Shown: positions 10,777 to 21,475, counted from the stretch's first letter. The stretch is DNA of 64,000 nucleotides from Prorocentrum cordatum (GCA_963575745.1 CAUYUJ010014205.1:550087-614086); one strand, 5' to 3'. Notes: generated from the sequence alone by a model not told the origin. A program made the numbers and translations.

Positions 10777-12058
10777 TGCCCTAGGCCACTGTATGCTTCA
10801 CCACCTTACCGTTGCGCAAACTACGACAGGGCCAGGGCATCCTACTGTGCCAATGTGTGCGACGGCAGCGGAACACGCAGGACGACAATGTGACGCCGCA
10901 GGCTGGTCAGCACGCCCTACATGGGTCGCTGTGGCTGCAGGGCAAAGACCACCCATTCCGGACGCTACCGAGGACACGCTTGGCGAATGGCGACACGGCT
11001 GGCAATTCCACGCGTCGGACCCGATGGAGCGCAATGCCCATTCACAATTGCTTCGAGATCTTGCACTGCCCAACCGTCGGGCGAACGCACGGGCAACGGG
11101 GAAGGCTCGAATACATTCAATTATGGGACCGTACGCAGCTGGATGGTTGCTGGTTTGCCCGATGACCGATCGATTGACTATTATCGACTTCTACTTTCAA
11201 TGTGCCGCGCGACGACGTTTGGGGATAATTTGCACAGCTGATGGTCCTGATCCTCACGGACACGCACGGCTGACAGAAGCAACCGGCGCAGGGTTCCACG
11301 GACGCCATTCGGAGTTAGTAGCGGCTTGGCGACAAGTATCCTTGGAGGCTGGAGGGCACGTGCCCGATCGCAATATTGAGCGGGTCCTGCACACCACACA
11401 CATCCTTGTACCCCCAAACGACATGAGACGACTTGATTTGGTGGTCACAGGAACAAATGTGGCGAGAGGGTTACCATTATTTTGCGATGTGACGGTTATG
11501 ACCCCGATGTCCAGAAATGGTACAGCGCGAAGTGGCACCAGCAACCAGGGAGGATCATTACTAGACAGGGCACAACGGGACAACAACACTACGTATGCCG
11601 AAGTGGTGGACAGTGGGCTCGGTAGTCTTGAATGCTTGGGCGCTGAAGTCTACGGCAGGTGGGGTGCGCAGGCAATCGCTCTAGTGCCCGCGCTGGCCCG
11701 GGAACGAGCTCGGGATGCTCATCCTCGCATCCGACGGGGATTTGCGCTGAGCCTCCTGAGGCGATGGTGGGGTACCTTAGGCATCGCACTTCAGCCAGCG
11801 GTTGCCAGGAGCGTCGTCGGAGCGGGGGGAGACCTCCCGCGAACGCAGCGCGAGCCTTTCTGCCCCATGGCAGACTTGCAGGTTCTGTGAGCTGCGTTTC
11901 CTCTTTCCTCCTCCTCCTCCTCCTCCTCCTTCTCCTCCTCCTGTAGCGCTACTCAGTGCGGCGCCCGGCCCTACGCTCAAAGCGTGTAGGGCAGTTTCAT
12001 TCCGGCAGCTTTGCACTGTCTTTTGGTGTCGGCGACCTGTTGCGTGAGGGGAAAAAAC
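10777..12058 (+). mobile_element. RLE element E2, 5'-truncated, nested in LINE A
   Basis: Bounded by the perfect 10-bp duplication TCATTTCCCC. It carries the nuclease-like domain ORF, a stop at 11888-11890, a TCC tract (about 11907-11943), a 3'UTR of about 105 bases, and ends GGGG plus six A (12048-12057). The bounds fix the true 3' end of this family at the A run, not at the TCC tract. The 5' end starts in the middle of the protein, as expected of an incomplete retrotransposition product. Removing it restores the LINE A ORF2 frame across the junction. Confidence 0.9.
10793..11890 (+). CDS. RLE-family nuclease-like C-terminal domain, open frame in E2
   Basis: 365 residues from ATG at 10793 to TGA at 11888-11890, uninterrupted. 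Order of blocks: AEHAGRQCDAAGWSARPTW, LGEWRHGWQFHAS, MGPYAAGWLLVCP, FQCAARRRLGI, LVAAWRQVSLEAGGHVPDRN (conserved PDRN), MRRLDLVVTG, GLPLFCDVTVMTP, AQRDNNTTYAEV, LGAEVYGRWGAQAIALVP, RRWWGTLGIALQ. The RxDL then CDVTV spacing resembles a PD-(D/E)XK restriction-like endonuclease. I infer that, but the lysine expected before the TY motif is Asn. Being 5'-truncated, this copy has no RT and no known promoter, so expression is doubtful even though the frame is intact. Confidence 0.75.
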   Translation: MLHHLTVAQTTTGPGHPTVPMCATAAEHAGRQCDAAGWSARPTWVAVAAGQRPPIPDATEDTLGEWRHGWQFHASDPMERNAHSQLLRDLALPNRRANARATGKARIHSIMGPYAAGWLLVCPMTDRLTIIDFYFQCAARRRLGIICTADGPDPHGHARLTEATGAGFHGRHSELVAAWRQVSLEAGGHVPDRNIERVLHTTHILVPPNDMRRLDLVVTGTNVARGLPLFCDVTVMTPMSRNGTARSGTSNQGGSLLDRAQRDNNTTYAEVVDSGLGSLECLGAEVYGRWGAQAIALVPALARERARDAHPRIRRGFALSLLRRWWGTLGIALQPAVARSVVGAGGDLPRTQREPFCPMADLQVL

Positions 12059-12247
12059 TCATTTCCCCACTACTTCTTTTGCTCTGTCCTCCTGAGCCTC
12101 CTGTGGTCCCCCGACTCTGCTCCTCTGCTCAGCACATATACGACCTGGGGCTTGGGCCCCGCAGCAGCGTACCCTTCCGAGTCTGCCAGCGACCTTTCGT
12201 TGTGCGTGTGCTGGGCTGACAGACGTGTTCGCCTCAAGTACGTTCAC
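12059..12247 (+). pseudogene. LINE A ORF2, remaining C-terminus after E2
   Basis: Begins with the right copy of the duplication (TCATTTCCCC, 12059-12068). Frame 2 reads SFPHYFFCSVLLSLLW, which continues the NAPDSF left at 10766 and completes the C-terminal Cys/His motif typical of these LINEs (DSxxHYxxCxxLW). It ends in WADRRVRLKYVHS, directly before the long TCC tract, without a stop codon of its own. Confidence 0.75.
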
Positions 12248-12377
12248 TCCTCTTCCTCCTCCTCCTCCTCCTCCTCCTCCTCTACCTCCTCCTCTTCCTC
12301 CTCCTCCTCCTCCTCCTCCTCCTCCTCTTCCTCCTCCTCCTCCTCCTCCTCCTCCTCTCCTCCTCCTCCTCCTCCTT

Positions 12378-12408
<31 letters not shown>

Positions 12409-12840
12409 CCCTCCTCGCCTCCCTCCTCCTCCTCCTCCTCCTTCCTCCTCCTCCTCCTCCTCTCTCCTCCTCCTCCTCCTCCTCCTCCTCCTCCTCCTCC
12501 TCCTCCTCCTCCTCCTCCTCCTCCTCCTCCTCTCCTCCTCCTCCTCCTCCTCCTCCTCCCTCCTCTCCTCCTCCTCCTCCTCCTCCTCCTCCTCCTCCTC
12601 CTCCTATCCTCCTCCTCCTCCTCCTCCTCCTCCTCCTCCTCCTCTCCTCCTCCTCCTCTCCTCCTCCTCCTCCTCCTCTCCTCCTCCTCCTCCTCCTCCT
12701 CCTCCTCCTCCTCCTCCTCCTCCTTTGACGCTGCTTAGCTTGGAGTTCTGCGTCGTTCAAAACGACTGCCAGAGCGCTGTTTCACCGCGTCTCACCGCAG
12801 CTGCACGTCGGTGTTCGTTTGTGCGTTTCCATTGGTCTGG
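12248..12840 (+). mobile_element. Expanded (TCC)n tract and 3'UTR, probably the displaced 3' end of E1
   Basis: About 477 bases of TCC repeats (12248-12724) are followed by TGCTTAGC (12732-12739) and, 40 bases later, TGTTTCACC. The same order (TCC tract, TGCTTAGC, TGTTTCACC) is found after the stop codons of E3 and E4. The E1 tract at 5214-5253 lacks this 3'UTR. The right edge is set near 12840, where minus-strand LINE D sequence resumes. Ser-, Pro-, Leu- or Arg-rich ORFs over the tract are artefacts. Confidence 0.65.
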
Positions 12841-13420
12841 GGGGGTGGGTCCTTCTTGATGGTGTCGTTGTTGGGCCGGCGTGAGTGTTCTCTTATGGTG
12901 GCGTTACCTGCTTTGAGCAATTCTGTTGTAAGTCCCGCGGTGTCTTAACACCTGCCGTTTTTGAGTTGCCGGATTGCTTGGTGGGGTTCCTTCGATATGA
13001 ATGGTGGGATATTTGAATCACTCTGCACTTTTGTCGAGACGTTGTTTGGGCTCTTTGTGTTGCGAGGGTCCTTGTATAGCTCTTCGTAAAAGGTCGCGAA
13101 AACGTCTGCTACGCTTTGTCTGTCGGTTACTTCGCTGCCATCAGAATTCTTCATTGATGCAATCATGTTTTTCTGTTTGCTCGTTTTCAGTCCGGCGATT
13201 TTTTTCAGGCTTTTAAATTGGCAAATGGTGCGCTTAATCGCCCTGGCCTCTCGTAGTATTTGTTTGCTGATGGTTTTTCTCTTAGCTGCGTTTCCTGGGT
13301 CGGTGCTGCGTCGTTGTTGGATTAATGTTTTGAACCGTGTGTCCGGGCTGCCGTCGGGGTTTTCCGGGTGGTTTTTCGTTGGTTGCTGGTGTTGCTGGTG
13401 GTAATCCTTTTGAGCAAGCT
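12841..13420 (-). pseudogene. LINE D, linker and N-terminal RT fragment (5' half)
   Basis: Minus-strand reading includes KTISKQILREARAIKR, CQFKSLKKIAGLKTSKQK, MIASMKNSDGSEVTDRQSV, ADVFATFYEELYKDP and HQAIRQLKNGR, followed after a stop by TAGLTTELLKAGNATI and NNDTIKKDPPP. This is the endonuclease-RT linker and RT fingers of a LINE. The 3' half of the same kind of element, in the same orientation, is at 2383-3767. I infer one copy split by the E1 complex. About 40 residues between the halves are not found, so a small target deletion may have occurred. Confidence 0.7.
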
Positions 13421-13599
13421 TGAGCCCCTATTCAATTTGGTTGCATCTATTGTCGAAGTCTTCGTCGTGGTTGAGGTCACCCAATTGTGGATTACAAAAC
13501 TTGGAAACCATTGATTTGTAGCATCCGGCCATACGGACACATCACGAGGAGTTGGATTTCTAGCTCATCGGCGACACGCCCAACACGTGAAGCGCTTCT

Positions 13600-13915
13600 C
13601 GCCCATTAACGAACGACCTTGACCTCCCCGAGAAATTCTTGGGAATCGTTACGGCGTATTCTCTCCACTCGGGCAAAGCAAACGATCACATCCAGCACAT
13701 GTACGACCAACTAACCGCTTCCCACGATGATACCACCCGGGAAAAGAGAACGTATATCGTCACGGGGGACTTCAGAAATTCTGGAGATGATGACGGACTC
13801 GGTTTCGCATGGTTTTGGCCAAGCGTTTGGCCGAGGTCGTTCTCAATCGGTGTTTTCCATCTCATGCTGATTGGAACGTCGAATAGGGGGTTGCGAGTTT
13901 AAGGTGATAAATTGG
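13600..13915 (+). pseudogene. APE/EEP endonuclease fragment of a LINE
   Basis: Plus strand, frame 1: FLGIVTAYSLHSGKANDHIQ, HMYDQLT, TYIVTGDFRNS. GDFR stands where active endonucleases have GDFN. After a frame change, NRCFPSHADWNVE and IGF can be read to about 13915. It is a remnant of an endonuclease domain with no RT attached, opposite in strand to LINE D next to it. Confidence 0.6.
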
Positions 13916-15075
13916 TTTTCGATAGTTGATGGACGTTGGAGGTCGGAAGATGGATAATGGAGGTCGGAAAGGTGAGGCTGGAAGTCGATGGGTGGAGGTC
14001 GAATGCTGGAGGTGGTAGGCTGGAGGTGGTGCTGGCGGTGAGCACAATGTTGAACTGGTGGAGGTTGGAGGTCGATAAGTGGAGGTGGAAGCGAAATGTC
14101 AAATATTGAAGGCCGGAGGCCAGAATCTTGCGTTGGCAATGGCTGGAAATCGATAGGTAGAAGTAGAAGTGAGAGGTCGGATGCTTGAGGCTGTAAGTCG
14201 GGCTACCGTGATGGTAAAAGTGGGAGGTCGATGGGTAATGGTGTTGGTGGGAGGTCTGGTGCCGGCGGCTGGCGGCCGCAATATTGAGCTGGTCGGGGTT
14301 GGAAGTCGATAGGTGGAGGTGGAAGCGAGAAGCTGGATGCTGGAGGCCGTGGTCTGGAATCTTGCGCTGGTGATGGCTGGAAGTCGATAGGTGGAGGTGG
14401 AAATGGGAGGTCCGATGATTGAGGCTGGAAGTCTGGTTGCTGTGATGGTAGAGGTCGTAAATCGATAAGTGATGGTGTTGGTGGGAAGTCGTATGCTGGA
14501 GGCTGGAGGTCGGAGTGTTGAGCTGATGGAGGTTGGACGTCGATAGGTAGACGTAGGAAGTCGGATGCCGGAGGCTGAAGGTCGCTGTGCTGGCCTGTCG
14601 GGGGGGGAGGTCCTTAGGTGGAGGTGGAGGTGGGAAGTCGGATGCGAAAAGCTGGAGGTCGAAGTCTTGAGTTGGTGGAGAGTGGAGGTCTATAGATAGA
14701 GGTGGGAGTGGGAAGTCGGATACTGGAGGCCCGAGGCCGGAAGGTGGATATGGAGGTAGAACGTCGGATGCTTGAGGCTGGAGGTCGAATGCTGGGCTGG
14801 TGGACGCTGGAGGTCGATGGGTGGAGGTGGACGTGGGAAGACGGATGCTAAAAACTAGAGGTCGAAGTCTTGAGTTGGTGGAGGTTGGAGGTCGATAAGT
14901 GGAGGTGAGAATGGGAAGTCGAATGCTGGAAACCCGAGGCCGGAAGGTGGATATAGAGGTAGAAAATCAGATGCTTGAGGCTGGAAGTGGGATTGCTGGG
15001 CTGGTGGGCGCTGGAGGTCGATGGGTGGAGGTGGAAGTGGAAAGTCGGATATTGGCGTCGGGGGAGCTGGAGTCG
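13916..15075. repeat. Degenerate GGAGGTCG-type minisatellite
   Basis: About 1.15 kb of irregular short units such as GGAGGTCGATAGGTGGAGG, GGAAGTCGGATGCTGGAGG and CTGGTGGAGGTTGG, in variable order and spacing. No coding signal. Small ORFs on both strands are read-through of the repeat. Confidence 0.85.
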
Positions 15076-15499
15076 GAGAAACCACAGGGAATCATGACGT
15101 GGTTCCGCGTGTCCATGTAGGATTCGGAAGCATAACCGGTCTCGAGCTGCTTGCGGTAATGGTAGCTTTGCCCACATCCCGAGCTTCCTTAAGAGCCGTA
15201 GATCCTGTCAAACCAACTTCTGAAAGCGTTTGGAGGCCGACAGGTAGAAAGAGAAATGCGTTGTCAATATTTTAAAATCAGCAACGTCTTGCATTAGTGG
15301 TGGCTGTAAAGACTCCTGCGCTGGGGGTCCGAACTGGTCCTGCAAGGCTGGCAGAAAAATAAGACGCGATGTGGGGAAGCCGATATGAATACTTCAAGCC
15401 GTGCCTCGAAGACGACATCGTTTTCGATTCCCTGTGCGAAGTACCAAAACGATTGGCGAAAATACAAATTTTGGAAACTGCTCGGTCTTCTCTATTCTT
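15076..15499. other. No recognisable feature, spacer before E3
   Basis: Unique-looking sequence between the minisatellite and the first clear RT residues of E3. Short ORFs exist but show no motif I recognise. Part may belong to the E3 pre-RT region in a decayed state. Confidence 0.5.
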
Positions 15500-17671
15500 C
15501 GCTTGCCGCAATACTGAAACCAAATACGAGAACACGCGGTGTAAAGAAATATAGCGGAGACACATTCAAACGGTTGGTAGCGAAAACCCTTGCCAAACAA
15601 TTCCAAAACAACTTACGCGAAACAATTCGACCCCATAGTTGTGGTATCAACGACCGCTCGGGCACGGACGCGGCGATCCATATGCTGAGGTACTTAACCG
15701 ATACCAATCCGAACAAAGTCCTTCCAAGTATTGATGGTGTTCGTCACGATACAAATGGAAAAACGATGCTGGTAACAATCACACGATACTACAAGGTGAC
15801 GGCGGAGAGCAGGGTGATGCATTGATGCCTGCATTATTTTGTTTGGCACTCCATGCCGCTATAAGTCATATCCACACACGTCTACCACGAGGTGCTTACA
15901 TGCTTGCATATTTGGACGACATTTACGTAATGTGTGAACCCGACGACGTGGCCAACATCTACGATTTAGTTCAAACCACCCTCCGGGACACCTGCCACAT
16001 AGACGTCAACATCGGCCAATTGGCGGCATGGAGCAAACATCGTAACCCCAGCCCTCCTGGGTTGGCAACGCATAGGCCAACGGCATGGGTGCACGATAAA
16101 CTTGACTCGGAGCAAGGGTTATGGATGTTGGGCGCACCATTTGGTACAGATGCATTTGTGGAGAGTTTTGGAAATGCGCGGGCTGAAGAGAAGGCGAAGC
16201 TGCTGAATGTCATCCCTAAGCTCCCTTCTATTCAAATGGCGCGGCTCCTACTCTACTACTGTGCAGTACCACGACTCAACCACATCTTGTGAACAACGCC
16301 CCCCAACCAGTCCAACCAGCCGCTACAACACACGATGCAAACGTTTTAACTTACTTCCGACGGCTATTTGGGATTCAAGGGCCTAGGGGATGGGATCGTG
16401 AATTGCAAGGTGTATCTTACGACGACTGGGTGGCGCAAACGACCCTCCCTCTCCGCTACGCGGGACTGGGGCTGAGAAACTCTTTACGATTAGCTCCAGC
16501 AGCTTACTGGGCAAGCTGGGCAGATGCACTTAGCGGTATGAGCAAAGATTTCCCGACCATCGGCCGAGAGATCATGGACCATTTTGATGCGCTATCTGCG
16601 GCTCGCGACGTCGGAACGATTGGTGCGCCCAATTGTTTGACCGCAGCGGAGCGTGCAAGAAGAATCTGCGACCACAATGGTTGGACGAACCGGCCAACTT
16701 GGCCACAAATGGCAGCGGGTGAGAGACCCCCCGCACTACCGGAACAACCACTCGCCCTTGGAGAATGGACGCATGGCTGGCAATTCTACGCCTCAGACGC
16801 TTTAGAGAACAAAGCGTGCGAGAATGTATTACAACAGCTGGGAGGGGGATGCCACGCTCATACGAATGCCGTGACGGCTGGCAAAACCAGAATTCAGTCG
16901 AGTAGGGGGCCTTACGCAGCAATATGGCTAACAATCTGCCCAACTACAGCGAACTTGGTACTGGACAACGTACGTATGTCGTGTGCGATACGCCGACGGC
17001 TAAGTATTGGAATTTTGTTTGAAGGACGTGACACACATGGACACGCTATGATGACTACCAATCAGAACGCCAGGCTGAACATACGACACACTCATATGGT
17101 CGGGGCGTGGCGGCAAGTCTTTACCGAAGCCGGTGGGTTGATACCCGATAGGAATGTGGAGAGGTTCTTACGGGACACACATATACCAGTCCCCCCCGGG
17201 GACCAAAGGCGCATGGACCTTATAGTACCAGGTCTCCATGTGGAACAAGGATTGCCATTGTTTTGTGATGTGACGGTTCTGCACCCCATCAACGGCAATG
17301 GAGCGCCGAGACCAGGGACCAATAACCGCGGCGGACGACTTCTGGAAACAGCCGAACGCAGCAACAACAGGACGTACGACGATGTCACAACCACGGGCCT
17401 GGGGTCGCTACAATGCCTGGGGGCAGAGACTTACGGCAGATGGGGAAAACAATCAATTGCCTTTGTGCCGGCTCTCGCTCGAGAACGGTGCCGTGCGCTA
17501 CCTGGTGCGATACGACGTGGTACGGCGTTGGGCCTATTGCACAGATGGTGGGGCATCCTCGGTATTGCACTTCAACGATCTGTGGCGGACCAAATCATCC
17601 AGACGTACAGCGACCTCCCCACTACCCACCTTGAGCCCGCTTGCCCGCTAGACGAACTGGAAGTGGTTTAG
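15500..17671 (+). pseudogene. RLE element E3, RT plus nuclease-like domain
   Basis: The longest coding span of the family. RT fingers come first (LKPNTRTRGVKKYSGDTFKR, LVAKTLAKQF), then SIDGV (start of motif A). An apparent internal deletion joins motif A to RYKWKNDAGNNHTILQGDGG, EQGDALMPALFCLALHAA (motif B) and YMLAYLDDIYVM (motif C, YxDD intact). A TGA at 16290-16292 and a frame change follow; from 16293 the frame is open for about 460 residues through WVAQTTLPLRYAGLGLRNS, GEWTHGWQFYAS, GLIPDRNVERFLRDTHIPVP, RRMDLIVPG, GLPLFCDVTVLHP and ERSNNRTYDDV, ending LDELEVV-stop at 17671. The deletion and frameshift make it defective, but the downstream domain is intact. Confidence 0.85.
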
Positions 17672-17695
17672 GGAGCGGACAGGCGTTCCTCCCAC

Positions 17696-17846
17696 CTCCC
17701 CTCCTCCTCCTCCTCCTCCTTTTTCCCTGCTTAGCCACGCGCCGCGGCTGTGCAGGTTCCGTGTTTCACCCCATTCGGGTTTGGCGATGGGCACCTGGAG
17801 TTGTGCGTGGGCTGCGCTGCGGGGGGGGGGGGAAGAAATAAAAAAA
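17696..17846 (+). other. E3 3'UTR: TCC tract, TGCTTAGC box, G-run and A-run end
   Basis: A short TCC tract (17696-17720), TGCTTAGC (17728-17735), TGTTTCACC, then a G run and GAAGAAATAAAAAAA ending near 17846. The next element, E4, starts immediately afterwards. Confidence 0.75.
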
Positions 17847-19430
17847 TGCAGCACAAATTTTGGATATGGTCCGAACAATACTTCAAGCGGAATGCAAAAT
17901 TGATATCCACATGGGTAAACTTGTTGCATGGGGTCCGCATGCAAACCCATGTCCTCCAGACCTTGCGGTGGCAGCGCCGGGCGCATGGAAGAGTGACGCA
18001 CCGTTGGGCGAACGCGGTATCAAGATTTTGGGATCACCATTTGGCTCTGCGGAGTTTGTACAGAGTTTTGGCGCCAAGCTGGCCGCTAAGAGGGCGAAAC
18101 TGCTTTCGTTCATCCCTAAGCTCCCCTTCCTGCAAATAGCATGGCTCCTCCTGTACTGCTGCGCCGTGCCGCGGCTGAACCATGTGTTAAGCACCGTACC
18201 ACCAGCTGAAATTCGACCGCTGGCACGTGAACATGACGAATCCATTCTACCTACTTTCCGGGCGCTGCTTCAAATTCCCGATGCCGCCACTTGGGATCTC
18301 AGAATGCACGGTGTGACGTACGACGCCTGGACAATACAAGCCTCCCTTCCATTACGGCTTTCGGGTATGGGATTGCGCAGTGCCCAGCGGACTTATACGG
18401 CAGCGTATTGGGCAAGCTGGGCAGACGTCCTGCCATGTTTGTTGCAAAGGTTCCCGACGCATGGCCAAGCTATTGTGCAAAACCTTACCACGATGCTCAG
18501 GGGTGGGCAAGCCGGCCCCAATTATTTGGCCGCGGCAGAAGATGCAGGCCGAAATTGCACGAATACTGGTTGGACGGAGCGGCCAACATTGGTGGAGCTT
18601 GCAGCCGGGATGCGCCCTCCCGAGCGGCCTCCAACAGGAAATGTTTTAGGGGAGTGGCAAAACGGGTGGCAATTCCAATGTTCGGATGTGTTGGAAAAAC
18701 AACAATTGACGTACCTATAGCGACAACTGGCGCTCCCCAGTACACGGTCCAACGCTGCCTCGGCAGGTAAATCACACATTCACTCGTGCGGCGGACCCTT
18801 TGTTGAAATATGGCTGCTTGTTTCTCCTACTACCGACGCTTTACGTTTTACCAATGTGGAGTTGCAGTGCGCTGTCAAACGAAGACTGGGTATGGCTGTA
18901 CTTTACGAGGGACCTGACTTGCACGGACATGCACAATTTGCTTCGACAACGGGTGGCCGCACACACGGTAGACATAAAGAGCTCGTGGCTGCATGGCGCC
19001 CAGTCTTTGTCGAAGCTGGCGGTTGCATTCCAGACAAAAATGTGGAACGCACGCTAAACAGGACTCATCTACCAGTGCCACCAAACGACCAACGAAGAAT
19101 TGATCTGGTGGTTCCATGTCTCAACGTAGCTCAAGGACTGCCACTTTTCTGTGACGTCACGGTGGCTTCACCTATCACAGGCACCGGTGGTCCCAGATCT
19201 GGAACGAGCAATGCAGGAGGTGGTTTATTGAGGCGTGCGCAGAGCGAGAACGACAACAACTACAATATTGTGATTACGAGTGGTCTGGGTTCTCTACAAT
19301 GCCTCGGTGCAGAAGTGTATGGAAGGTGGGGGCAACAATCCATAGACTTGGTACCGAAACTGGCTCGAGAACGCTCTCGGGGTCTGCATCCCAACATTCG
19401 GAAAGGCATTGCTTTGGGATATCAACACCG
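17847..19430 (+). pseudogene. RLE element E4, 5'-truncated, left part
   Basis: Begins inside the RT after motif C (DMVRTILQAECKIDIHMGKL) directly after the E3 A run. Frame 1 continues through KLPFLQIAWLLLYCCAVPR, NHVL, ASLPLRLSGMGLRSAQR, GEWQNGWQFQCS, TAG at 18718-18720, then in the same frame ELQCAVKRRLGMAVLY, AGGCIPDKNVERTLNRTHLP, RRIDLVVP, GLPLFCDVTVASP, QSENDNNYNIV and EVYGRWGQQSIDLVP. It breaks at about 19430, after GYQHRW, where LINE B sequence starts. One stop codon apart, the frame is intact, so it is a rather young copy. Its 3' end is probably at 21510-21836. Confidence 0.85.
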
Positions 19431-21081
19431 CTGGTCCGGGAATTCGGATGGCATACGCGCTTATTACCGAGCACGCCCGCGCAATCAAAGACGCCTATAA
19501 AATATGGCGGGGAAGTTGGGGGAGAGCTCCGAACGGGCACATGCGATGGCGGAATTTTTGGAATAATGTCATGGAAAGTACAGCCAACACAATTACTACC
19601 GACATACTTTTTGGGGCCCACATTGCCACTCTGCGAAACTACGTTCACAACTCAAAAGGTTGGGAAAATTGTTCAGCAACTCAAATGCGACAAGGCTGTT
19701 GGAATGGACGGCGTCCCAGCATAATACTAGAAAACAATAACTCAAACACCCAGAGGTATAGAATGGCTGACGAAGTTATGCAACGCATGCTGGTCAGAAG
19801 AAAATGTTCCTCAAACTTGCCGGCGCTCGCTGGTGAGCACCATCTATAAAAACGAAAGGCCTCTGCACATCTGTGACAACTACAGACCAATCACCTTACT
19901 CTGCGTCGCGTACAAAATGGTGGCAAATTTACCTTTAAAGCGATTGCAAGATGCTGGTGCTAAAGACCGGCTCGACGCAACCCAGTTTGGCTTTTGCAGG
20001 GGGCGCGGCACGGCAGATGCAATACATATGGTACGACGACATATAGAAATTTCAAACATAGGGAACAATTCTGGTTCAACATTCGTCGCGCTGGATTGGA
20101 AGAAGGTGTTTGATTCAATCGATGTGGAGGCAAGGCTGACAGCTCTTGGAAGGTTCGGTATACCCAAGCGTCTTTTGGCAATCATCAAAAACATCTATAC
20201 TAACAGGATGTTCTGTGTCGCGGATGGGGGGCACAAGCCAAAAGAGAGGCCGCAAAACTCGGGCATTGCGCAAGGGTGCCCTTTGTCCCTGTTTCATAAT
20301 GGTGATGGCGGTGGGTGGTGATACACGATGCATAAGGGGCTCCTTAGCGAACAAACAAAATTGTCATTTAAAAGTAGTGTAGTATCAATCCTGTTGTACG
20401 CAGACGATGCTTTGATTTATGGCAGAAGCAAAGAAGATGTTCAAAACTTATTGAATGTGGTCGCTACAGCTGGGGGCAAGTTGACATGGAGCTGCATTGG
20501 GATAGTGTCAAATTATTTAAGCACGTGAACGACACGATGCAATTATTTACGCCGCACGGGGAAGAAATACAGGCAAAAGACAATTTAGTGTACCTCGGGG
20601 CTACAATTAACAATCATGGGCACATACATGCATAATTAAACAAACGATTGGGGCAGGCTTGGGGGGAGTTCTACAGATATACGAAAGTATGGAAGCACAC
20701 TTCAATCAGCGTCAAAAGGAAGCTACAAATCTACCAGGCGATGATCACAATTAAAGCCATGTATTCTCTCAGCTCGGCGTGGTTCAACCGAGCTGGAAAA
20801 CGACGATTGGACAGCTTCCAAACGAAATGTCTCAAGAAAATATGGAATATCCCCCAGTCGTTCATTTCTAAAATATCAAACAAGACCGTCCTGGAGAGAA
20901 GCCAACAACTGCCCTACACATCGCAACTGTTGCATTAACAACTTCAACTATTTGGGAAGATTGGCCGAAACCCTAACACTCATGCGCTGCGTGCGGCAAC
21001 GTTTGAACCTGATATTCTCATGCCGGTCACATTGACCTGCAAACGTGCGCGGGGGAGACCCAAAAAAGAATGGGCAGCATA
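19430..21081 (+). pseudogene. LINE B reverse transcriptase remnant inserted in E4
   Basis: Decayed RT on the plus strand: VGKIVQQLKCDKAVGMDGVP then a stop; YRPITLLCVAYKMVANLP, TQFGFCRGRGTADAIHMVRR, FVALDWKKVFDSIDVEARL (motif A), NSGIAQGCPLS (motif B), LLYADDALIYGRS (motif C, YADD), a thumb region with RKLQIYQAMITIKAMYSL, and the C-terminal signature RARGRPKKEWAA-stop at 21079-21081. Several stops and frameshifts. It separates the two parts of E4, so it postdates E4. No poly(A) or target duplication was recognised. Confidence 0.8.
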
Positions 21082-21289
21082 ATTGTTATCAATTGTTTCT
21101 TCATGCTTCCCTACTTCTGACGCTTTAGTGGACACGCTCCGAGACGAGAAAGATGGCACGCTTTCAGCATCAAACTTTCCGGGCCAACTGGATGTGGAGA
21201 AGACGAATACTTATGATATGCATTGCATGGCTTGTGCGTCTTGGCAGGAAAAACACCTATATCTTCATATTCCTCCTCCTCCCTCCATC

Positions 21290-21475
21290 CCCTCGGCGCG
21301 CATTTGGCGCGTCCAGGCCACCTGTGCGCGCGCTTTGGCGTGTAATTATCTGCTCTTCGGCGTCCTCCTCTTCCTTGCGTCCTCTCGGCGCGCACTTGGC
21401 GCGTCCAGGCCATCCGGGCGTACGCTTTGGCGTGTAATCGTCTGCTCTCGCACGCATTTGGCGCGTGGCATCTCT
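21290..21475. repeat. 92-bp tandem repeat, about 2 units
   Basis: GCGCGTCCAGGCCA...CGCTTTGGCGTGTAAT recurs with a 92-bp period (CGCTTTGG at 21331 and 21423), with a partial third unit from about 21455. It lies in the filler between LINE B and the E4 3' end. Confidence 0.8.

Larger units (their letters stand above)
5254..12247 (+). mobile_element. LINE A, APE-type LINE with SL relic at the 5' end, containing nested element E2
   Basis: Order of parts: spliced-leader relic (5254-5274), leader with 33-bp repeats, ORF1 (5936-7256), ORF2 endonuclease (7258-8580), ORF2 RT (8583-10776), inserted E2 (10777-12058), then the remaining ORF2 C-terminus (12059-12247). Both ORFs are broken. No poly(A) tract is seen at the right end, where the sequence passes straight into a long (TCC)n tract. 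The SL at the left boundary implies that the inserted copy came from a trans-spliced transcript. Both edges lie in TCC repeats, so it probably inserted in the E1 tract; a target-site duplication cannot be told apart from the microsatellite. Confidence 0.75.

Noticed and set aside
12248-12760. Long Ser-, Pro-, Leu- and Arg-rich ORFs on both strands
   Set aside because: Read-through of the (TCC)n tract; no unique sequence coded.
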